The notes under the pieces are model-generated. The model saw only the letters and a list, made by a program, of their open reading frames with translations. It ran no database searches and was not told the origin of the DNA. From Oscillospiraceae bacterium (GTDB lineage: Bacteria > Bacillota > Clostridia > Oscillospirales > Ruminococcaceae), in NCBI GenBank assembly GCA_022792755.1, contig JAAWBP010000156.1, forward strand, positions 1 through 9,561: a stretch of DNA of 9,561 bases. Direction: 5' to 3'. The translations under genes were made by a program, and so were the position numbers. Of this stretch, positions 5,818-9,561 are shown piece after piece; within the stretch, counting starts at the first letter, position 1; the number at the start of each line of letters is the position of its first letter.

Positions 5818-6493
5818 TGTCGTCCTCCAGCAGATAGCCCAGCCCCTTTTTGGTCTGGATCAGTTCCTCCAACCCGAGGTCTTTGAGCTTTCGGCGCAGC
5901 CGCGCCACGTTAACGGTGAGGGTGTTGTCGTCGATAAAGCTGTCGTTATCCCAAAGGTGGCGCATCATCGCCTCGCGGGAAACGGTGCGCCCCCGGTTTT
6001 CAAAAAGGAGCTGGAGGATTTTATATTCGTTCTTAGTCAGGTCGAGCTTCTCTCCCCGGTAGGAGACGCTGGCGTCCCCGAGGTTTAAAAGGACGCCCCG
6101 GCACTCGAGGGTGTTGATCTGCTCCCGGAAGGAGTAGGTTCTGCGCAGCAGCGCCTGGATTTTTGCAACGACGACGTTTAAATCAAAGGGCTTTGCGATA
6201 AAATCATCCCCGCCCATATTGACCGCCATAACGATGTTCATGTTGTCCCCGGCGGAGGAGAGGAAGATGATCGGCACCTGGGAACGCTTCCGGATTTCGG
6301 CGCACCAGTGGTAACCGTTATAGGAGGGCAGCGCGATATCCATCAGCACCAGATGGGGTTTGTATTGTGCAAAAAAACCGGTGACGTCCCGAAAGTCGGT
6401 GATATACGCGGCTGCGAAGCCCCAACCCTCCAGGGATTTTTTCAGCGTTTCCGCGATGGTGTAGTCGTCTTCCACAATCAAGATTTTATACAT
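5807..6493 (-). CDS. OmpR/PhoB-family response regulator (BceR-like)
   Basis: A 228-residue DNA-binding response regulator paired with the following kinase. The receiver domain (about 1-118) has the acidic pair D9/D10, phosphoacceptor D52 in LVLMDIALP, switch residue S79 or S80, and K101 in FIAKPF. The winged-helix effector domain (about 130-225) shows DLTKNEYKILQLLFENRGR and, near its end, NVARLRRKLKDLG, the recognition-helix region of the OmpR/PhoB type, then TKKGLGYLLE. The frame is open up to 6595, but ATG 6493 is chosen: MYKILIVEDD is the normal family start and GGAGAGGG precedes it. A promoter with matching position lies at 6528-6556, giving a leader of about 28 bases. Targets are not identifiable here; the divergent membrane gene at 6676 shares the intergenic region and is a possible one. 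Confidence 0.96.
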   Translation of the reverse strand: MYKILIVEDDYTIAETLKKSLEGWGFAAAYITDFRDVTGFFAQYKPHLVLMDIALPSYNGYHWCAEIRKRSQVPIIFLSSAGDNMNIVMAVNMGGDDFIAKPFDLNVVVAKIQALLRRTYSFREQINTLECRGVLLNLGDASVSYRGEKLDLTKNEYKILQLLFENRGRTVSREAMMRHLWDNDSFIDDNTLTVNVARLRRKLKDLGLEELIQTKKGLGYLLEDDNEA

Positions 6494-6527
6494 AGCCCTC
6501 TCCGTTTCAGTTTTTTCTTTCCCCTTT

Positions 6528-6556
6528 AGTATAAACGGTTTGAGGCGGAAAAGCAA
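6528..6556 (-). promoter_or_regulatory. Promoter of the two-component operon
   Basis: On the minus strand TTGCTT (plus 6551-6556) and TATACT (plus 6528-6533) are spaced by exactly 17 bases. The expected start point near 6521 gives a short leader before the regulator ATG at 6493. This fits a sigma-A promoter well. Confidence 0.75.
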
Positions 6557-6582
6557 CGAGAGGAGATTTCGTCTGGAGCACC

Positions 6583-6611
6583 TTGCTATGTCCATCCGTT
6601 TTATTTATAAT
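6583..6611 (+). promoter_or_regulatory. Promoter of the divergent four-helix membrane protein gene
   Basis: TTGCTA (6583-6588) and a perfect TATAAT (6606-6611) are spaced by 17 bases. It stands back to back with the two-component promoter, with 26 bases between the two -35 boxes, so a single bound regulator could affect both. Confidence 0.8.
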
Positions 6612-6655
6612 TGAAATAAAGGCTTTTTCAAATGAAAAGTGGTTTTTATTCCAAT
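6610..6655. promoter_or_regulatory. Extended imperfect inverted repeat at the start of the membrane gene leader
   Basis: ATTGAAATAAA (6610-6620) is nearly complementary to TTTATTCCAAT (6645-6655), with one mismatch, and inside it CTTTTTC (6623-6629) faces GAAAAG (6634-6639). It begins in the -10 box and runs to about 20 bases before the ATG. It could be an operator with nested half-sites (TTCA-AA-TGAA in the centre) or a leader hairpin. Confidence 0.4.
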
Positions 6656-6675
6656 CCGATCGAGGAGGAACCGCC

Positions 6676-7149
6676 ATGACAAACGAAAAAAGACACTCGC
6701 CGCTTCTCTTCAGCGCCGTCCTGCTTCTGCTTCAGCTGGGCATCCTCGCCCTGGGGGCGCTTCCCAACGCGGTGATGTCCGCCTCGGCGACCGCCCCGGA
6801 TGAGTGGATCACCGTCACCTGCTCTTATTACAGCTTGTATCCGATCGGCGCCGGGGCCTACTTCGCCCCTGCCTTTTCCATCCTGTTTGCCGTTTTATCG
6901 GCAGGGTGGTGCACGGTCTGCCTGATCCGGCGCAGGAGCGTCCTCGAAACCAGATGGATCTGGGTTGCGGCCTTTGATCTCACCATCTGCGTCCTTTCCT
7001 TCTCGTCGCTCTGGCGGTACGGCCCGGCGTACCTGTCGCCCTCCAATTACGGGATTGCGGCGCTGTCGCTGGCTGCGTTTTTCTTCCTCATCTTGGCTCA
7101 ACGGCGCTCAGCCAAGCGCAGGAAAGCAGAGGAGGATTTGCCGCAGTAG
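6676..7149 (+). CDS. Hypothetical membrane protein with four predicted helices
   Basis: A 157-residue integral membrane protein of unknown function. Predicted helices lie at about 9-29, 59-84, 93-113 and 123-141. The first loop (30-58) is polar and contains WITVTCSYYSLYPIGAGAYF, a stretch that looks like the conserved part of a clostridial family. The C-terminal tail AQRRSAKRRKAEEDLPQ is strongly basic, placing it in the cytoplasm by the positive-inside rule. ATG 6676 is chosen over the frame start at 6583 because GAGGAGG lies just before it and a TATAAT promoter lies between the two. It is transcribed divergently from the two-component operon and ends at a convergent terminator. No catalytic motif is visible. 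It could be under control of the neighbouring response regulator; that is an inference from promoter arrangement only. Confidence 0.85.
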   Translation: MTNEKRHSPLLFSAVLLLLQLGILALGALPNAVMSASATAPDEWITVTCSYYSLYPIGAGAYFAPAFSILFAVLSAGWCTVCLIRRRSVLETRWIWVAAFDLTICVLSFSSLWRYGPAYLSPSNYGIAALSLAAFFFLILAQRRSAKRRKAEEDLPQ

Positions 7150-7175
7150 GCAAGCGGCCTGCTGTGCAAGGCTTA

Positions 7176-7215
7176 AAAAGAGTCCGGGCCCCTTTTGATA
7201 GGGCCGGGCTCTTTT
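7176..7215. terminator. Bidirectional terminator between convergent membrane protein genes
   Basis: AAAAGAGTCCGGGCCC (from 7176) pairs with GGGCCGGGCTCTTTT (7201-7215), with one T-G wobble and one bulged G. The A and T flanks serve both strands. It lies between the + strand stop at 7149 and the minus-strand stop at 7219. Confidence 0.9.
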
Positions 7216-7218
7216 CTG

Positions 7219-7569
7219 TTATTCTCCCGCCTCGGATCCCTGTCCGGCCGCGGACGCACCGGAACGATCCTGGCTCCCCTTCGCAAAAAGCTCCATCGCC
7301 ACGCCGGAATCCCGCACCAGCAAATCCTTCGGGAACTTCCGGAGGATCATGAAGACGTAGAGATCCCCTGCGGCCCTGATCAAGAAGGCATACGGCGGCC
7401 CTTCCAGAGAGAACAGGTCGGAAATCGGGGCGAAGAACGCCGCGGGGACGATCATGGCAGCGGCAATCGCCAGGCCGCCGATATTCACGAGCAGGGCCGA
7501 TTTTTTGTTTTTTTGCAGATCGATGCTGTGGACGAGCCGGTACCCCTCCGGCAGATCGGTAGTGTGCAT
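7219..7569 (-). CDS. Small membrane protein resembling the N-terminus of DUF3267 proteins, no HExxH
   Basis: A 116-residue protein. The start MHTTDLPEGYRLVHSIDL then QKNKKSALLVNIGGLAI resembles the beginning of DUF3267 putative zinc peptidases as I remember them: an LPEGY motif, a hydrophilic strand, then a first membrane helix (here about 25-47). A second hydrophobic stretch spans about 59-76. Where the family normally has LHExxHG, this protein reads MILRKFPKDLL (74-84), so the zinc-binding residues are absent. The protein then ends early in a Gly/Ser/Ala tail. It may be a degenerate or truncated relative, or an unrelated family. The ATG at 7569 has AGGAGGG upstream. The stop is followed by a proper terminator, suggesting an intact short gene rather than a broken one. 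It is divergent from the WYL regulator gene. Confidence 0.7.
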   Translation of the reverse strand: MHTTDLPEGYRLVHSIDLQKNKKSALLVNIGGLAIAAAMIVPAAFFAPISDLFSLEGPPYAFLIRAAGDLYVFMILRKFPKDLLVRDSGVAMELFAKGSQDRSGASAAGQGSEAGE

Positions 7570-7643
7570 AAACTCCCTCCTGACGGTTCAACGGTTGTTT
7601 TGAGCTTCCAATACTGCAAAGGCAGCCGCCCGAATATAGGTTC

Positions 7644-7672
7644 ATTATACCGGTTCTCAGAAAAAAATTAAC
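7644..7672 (-). promoter_or_regulatory. Candidate promoter of the DUF3267-like gene
   Basis: On the minus strand a perfect TATAAT (plus 7644-7649) stands 75 bases before the start codon. The -35 position at 17 bases reads GTTAAT, a weak match, so only the -10 box is strong. Confidence 0.55.
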
Positions 7673-7717
7673 GGGATCGGGACTGCCCTCTCAAAATTTG
7701 CAGAGAACTCCCTCCCC

Positions 7718-7746
7718 TTGTGCCCCATCCGCGGGTATGCTACAAT
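7718..7746 (+). promoter_or_regulatory. Promoter of the WYL regulator gene
   Basis: TTGTGC (7718-7723) and TACAAT (7741-7746) are 17 bases apart, and the -10 is preceded by TGC, an extended -10 element. The expected start near 7753 leaves a leader of about 19 bases, which supports the TTG start at 7772 and excludes longer frames. Confidence 0.75.
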
Positions 7747-7771
7747 AGTGGCAGAAAAAGGGGTGGTTGTT

Positions 7772-8761
7772 TTGGCGAAATCTCCCAACCAGAAATTAAA
7801 GCTGCTCTATCTGTCGCGGATTTTGCAGGAGCGGACCGACGAAGAGCACAGCCTCACCGTCCGGCAGATGATCGAGGCGCTGGAGGAATACGGCATATCG
7901 GCGGAGCGCAAGTCGATCTACGACGACCTGGAGGCGCTCCGGCTGTTTGGGCTGGACATTGCGGCGACCCAGGCGAAAAGCCGCGGTTATTTCCTGGCAA
8001 ACCGGGAGTTCGAACTGCCGGAATTAAAGCTCCTGGCCGACGCCGTCGCCTCCTCCAAATTTATTACCGAGAAAAAATCCAACCAGCTGATCAAAAAGAT
8101 CGAGGGGCTCGCCAGCAACTACGAGGCGCGCCAGCTCCAGCGGCAGGTTTTCGTCTCGAACCGGGTCAAGACGATGAACGAAAAGGTCTATTACAATGTC
8201 GACGCCGTCCATCAGGCGATTTCGGCGGAGCGCCAGGTGTCGTTTTGCTACTTCGATTACAACACCGCCAAGGAAAAGGTCTACCGCGGCGGCGGGGAAA
8301 CCCGGAAGGCGAGCCCCTACGCACTGGTCTGGGACGACGAAAATTATTATATGGTCGCCTATTACGAGAAGTATGAGACCATCGCCCAGTTCCGGATCGA
8401 CAAGATGGAGCGCATCTCCGTCCTCGAGGAGCGGTGCGTCCCCCGGCCTGCGGGGTTCGACGCGGCGGTCTATTCCCAAAGGATCTTCAGCATGTACGGC
8501 GGCGAGGAGGAGGTCGTCCGGCTGCGGTTTGACGATTCCCTCATCGGGGTCGTCCTCGACCGGTTCGGGAAGGATGTGCCGGTCGAGAAGCTGGGCGGCG
8601 GTTCCTTCGCCGTCCGGGTTCACGTCGCCGTCAGCCCGACCTTTCTGGGGTGGCTCTTCCAGTTCGGCGGGCGGGTTTCCGTCCTCTCGCCCCAGAGCCT
8701 GATCGACCGGATGCGGGAACAGCTGGAAACGGTGACGAAGCTTTACAGCGGGGAGGAATAG
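7772..8761 (+). CDS. WYL-domain transcriptional regulator
   Basis: A 329-residue cytoplasmic DNA-binding regulator. The N-terminal part (about 5-80) is a winged helix-turn-helix, with SLTVRQMIEALEEYGISAER (27-46) followed by SIYDDLEALRLFGLDI, typical of WYL/DeoR-like proteins. The WYL domain covers about 135-220, with ASPYALVWDDENYYMVAYY (180-198), then FRIDKMERISVL. The C-terminal WCX extension is about 245-325. WYL domains are thought to bind small ligands or nucleic acid and tune DNA binding. The frame is open from 7718, but TTG 7772 is the best start: AAGGGGTGG lies just before it, the promoter is at 7718-7746, and MAKSPNQKLKLLYL is the common family beginning. It is divergent from the DUF3267-like gene, which it may regulate, along with itself. 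It ends at a strong terminator. Confidence 0.93.
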   Translation: MAKSPNQKLKLLYLSRILQERTDEEHSLTVRQMIEALEEYGISAERKSIYDDLEALRLFGLDIAATQAKSRGYFLANREFELPELKLLADAVASSKFITEKKSNQLIKKIEGLASNYEARQLQRQVFVSNRVKTMNEKVYYNVDAVHQAISAERQVSFCYFDYNTAKEKVYRGGGETRKASPYALVWDDENYYMVAYYEKYETIAQFRIDKMERISVLEERCVPRPAGFDAAVYSQRIFSMYGGEEEVVRLRFDDSLIGVVLDRFGKDVPVEKLGGGSFAVRVHVAVSPTFLGWLFQFGGRVSVLSPQSLIDRMREQLETVTKLYSGEE

Positions 8762-8770
8762 CAGGTTCCT

Positions 8771-8813
8771 TATCGAAAAACGCGGCGGAAAGATCCCGCC
8801 GCGTTTTGCGATA
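8771..8813. terminator. Bidirectional terminator after the WYL regulator
   Basis: Arms of 18 bases at 8771-8788 and 8796-8813 pair with a single mismatch around a 7-base loop. The core is AAAACGCGGCGG with CCGCCGCGTTTT. It lies between the convergent stops at 8761 and 8815 and can serve both genes. Confidence 0.93.
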
Positions 8814-8814
8814 T

Positions 8815-9270
8815 TCAGATGCTGTCCCGCCACCGATTACAGACGGTGTGGAGCGCTTCACAGGATTCCTCCGTCCAGCGGTAGGCTTGATCGTCAATAG
8901 CAACGGATTCACTCCCCGCACCGGAAACGGCCGTCTGGCTTCCATCGCCATACCAGATCACTACCCGCCAGACCTGCCCGTAATAGACCGTATCCTGTTC
9001 CCCGAGAACGGTCAAGGCATTGAGGATCCCGATGATTTCATCGGTCTGCTCCTGATTCAGTATCAGATAGGTGTAAGACGCTTCCGTTGGATACTCGATC
9101 CGGATTTCTTTGACCTGATCGGCGGTCATTTCGGCAAAGGGCCGGCGTTCTGCCTCCGGGCGGCATCCCGCCGCAAAAAAGGTGAGGAGCAGCCCCGCCA
9201 AAAAGGGCAGGGCGTACCGGCGCATCCGCCGGGTCAACGGCCTTTTTTCTTTTTGGGGAATCGAAGCCAT
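8815..9270 (-). CDS. Predicted lipoprotein of unknown function
   Basis: A 151-residue exported protein. A basic N-terminus (KEKRPLTRRMRRY) is followed by a hydrophobic segment (about 20-35) ending in FFAAGC, a lipobox-like site with C36 as the likely lipidated residue, so it should be anchored on the outer face of the cytoplasmic membrane. The mature part, about 115 residues, is acidic; it includes NQEQTDEIIGILNALTV and later VWRVVIWYGDGSQT, a pattern seen in small clostridial lipoproteins without known function. ATG 9270 is chosen because AAAGGAGG precedes it at good spacing. This makes the gene overlap the upstream membrane gene by 37 bases. An alternative ATG at 9225 would give a standard short signal peptide and no overlap but has no clear ribosome binding site. 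Confidence 0.82.
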   Translation of the reverse strand: MASIPQKEKRPLTRRMRRYALPFLAGLLLTFFAAGCRPEAERRPFAEMTADQVKEIRIEYPTEASYTYLILNQEQTDEIIGILNALTVLGEQDTVYYGQVWRVVIWYGDGSQTAVSGAGSESVAIDDQAYRWTEESCEALHTVCNRWRDSI

Positions 9271-9561
9271 ATCGCGCCTCCTTTCCCCGCACGAATCATC
9301 AAAAAAATATGATAGGCGAATAAACCGATAAAGATAACAAGGAGCAAAAGCGTAAACCGGTCTTCATGGATATACGTTATGGCACCGGCAGGCTCCTGAT
9401 AGGTTCCCGCGTCAAACAAGGCCGATAACCCATAAAAAGGCATATGAAGTACCAGCATTACAAACCCCAGCGCGTAAGACCATCCCAGTTCGAGTTCTAA
9501 AGCGCCGCCGCTGGGCACAGCCATGAGAATTCCCAGCAGGAGCAGGCCCAGCCAGAGCGAA
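9234..9561 (-). CDS. Membrane protein of unknown function (5' end outside window)
   Basis: The frame is open to the right edge, so the true start is probably beyond it; an ATG at 9524 is internal or an alternative start. The visible 108 residues show three hydrophobic segments: SLWLGLLLLGILMAVP at the edge, a second from WSYALGFVMLVLHMPFYGL, and FTLLLLVIFIGLFAYHIFLM near the end. The short C-terminal tail FPKKKKGR is strongly basic and probably cytoplasmic. No enzyme motif is visible and I do not recognise the family. It overlaps the lipoprotein gene, whose ribosome binding site it contains, so the two are likely one operon with coupled translation and may act together at the membrane. Confidence 0.72.
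   Translation of the reverse strand, partial: SLWLGLLLLGILMAVPSGGALELELGWSYALGFVMLVLHMPFYGLSALFDAGTYQEPAGAITYIHEDRFTLLLLVIFIGLFAYHIFLMIRAGKGGAIWLRFPKKKKGR

Noticed and set aside
8024..8833. Minus-strand frame of 269 codons opposite the WYL regulator
   Set aside because: Antisense shadow of a clear WYL protein; it also runs through the terminator at 8771-8813.
1..9561. Mobile element, CRISPR array or phage remnant
   Set aside because: No transposase, integrase, regularly spaced repeats or terminal inverted repeats with target duplications were found; all inverted repeats fit terminators, operators or leader hairpins.

Overview
The window looks like chromosomal DNA of a fairly GC-rich member of the Clostridia (Bacillota), probably in the Oscillospirales/Ruminococcaceae range. 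The basis is GC content near 58-60% judged by eye, strong AGGAGG-type ribosome binding sites, sigma-A style promoters (TTGnnn-17-TAnnAT), AT-flanked intrinsic terminators, and clostridial-looking protein families (BceS-like kinase, WYL regulator starting MAKSPNQKLK, small conserved clostridial proteins). No phage, IS element, CRISPR array, tRNA or rRNA was seen. No gene-free stretch exceeds 300 bases.

Left part (1-3355): the 3' end of thrS on the + strand ends at a terminator and faces a minus-strand series read right to left: a YfcE/MJ0936-type metallophosphoesterase, a short GH32 sucrose/fructan hydrolase and pyrE (orotate phosphoribosyltransferase). A good minus-strand promoter lies at 3221-3249, and a 10+10-bp perfect palindrome covers its expected start point, so it is a candidate repressor operator.

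Middle (3356-6493): three tightly packed + strand genes of unknown function (80, 149 and 158 aa) end at a strong bidirectional terminator. The third has a coiled-coil-like head, a Pro/Gln-rich linker and a hydrophobic C-terminal hairpin. From the other side the same terminator serves a minus-strand operon encoding an OmpR-type response regulator, a BceS-like intramembrane-sensing histidine kinase and a 31-residue open reading frame too short for ordinary gene calling. The Bce-type ABC transporter usually found beside such kinases is absent from the window.

Right part (6494-9561): back-to-back consensus-like promoters separate the response regulator from a divergent four-helix membrane protein. 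That gene converges on a small minus-strand membrane protein resembling the start of DUF3267 putative zinc peptidases but without an HExxH motif. The small gene is divergent from a WYL-domain transcriptional regulator. After another bidirectional terminator, two overlapping minus-strand genes (a membrane protein cut by the window edge and a lipoprotein) complete the window.

The window is a patchwork of housekeeping genes (thrS, pyrE), a signalling operon and several small membrane-associated genes of unknown function. The best candidates for undescribed biology are the three-gene module at 3356-4531, the 31-aa reading frame linked to the two-component system, and the operator-like palindrome at 3199-3220.
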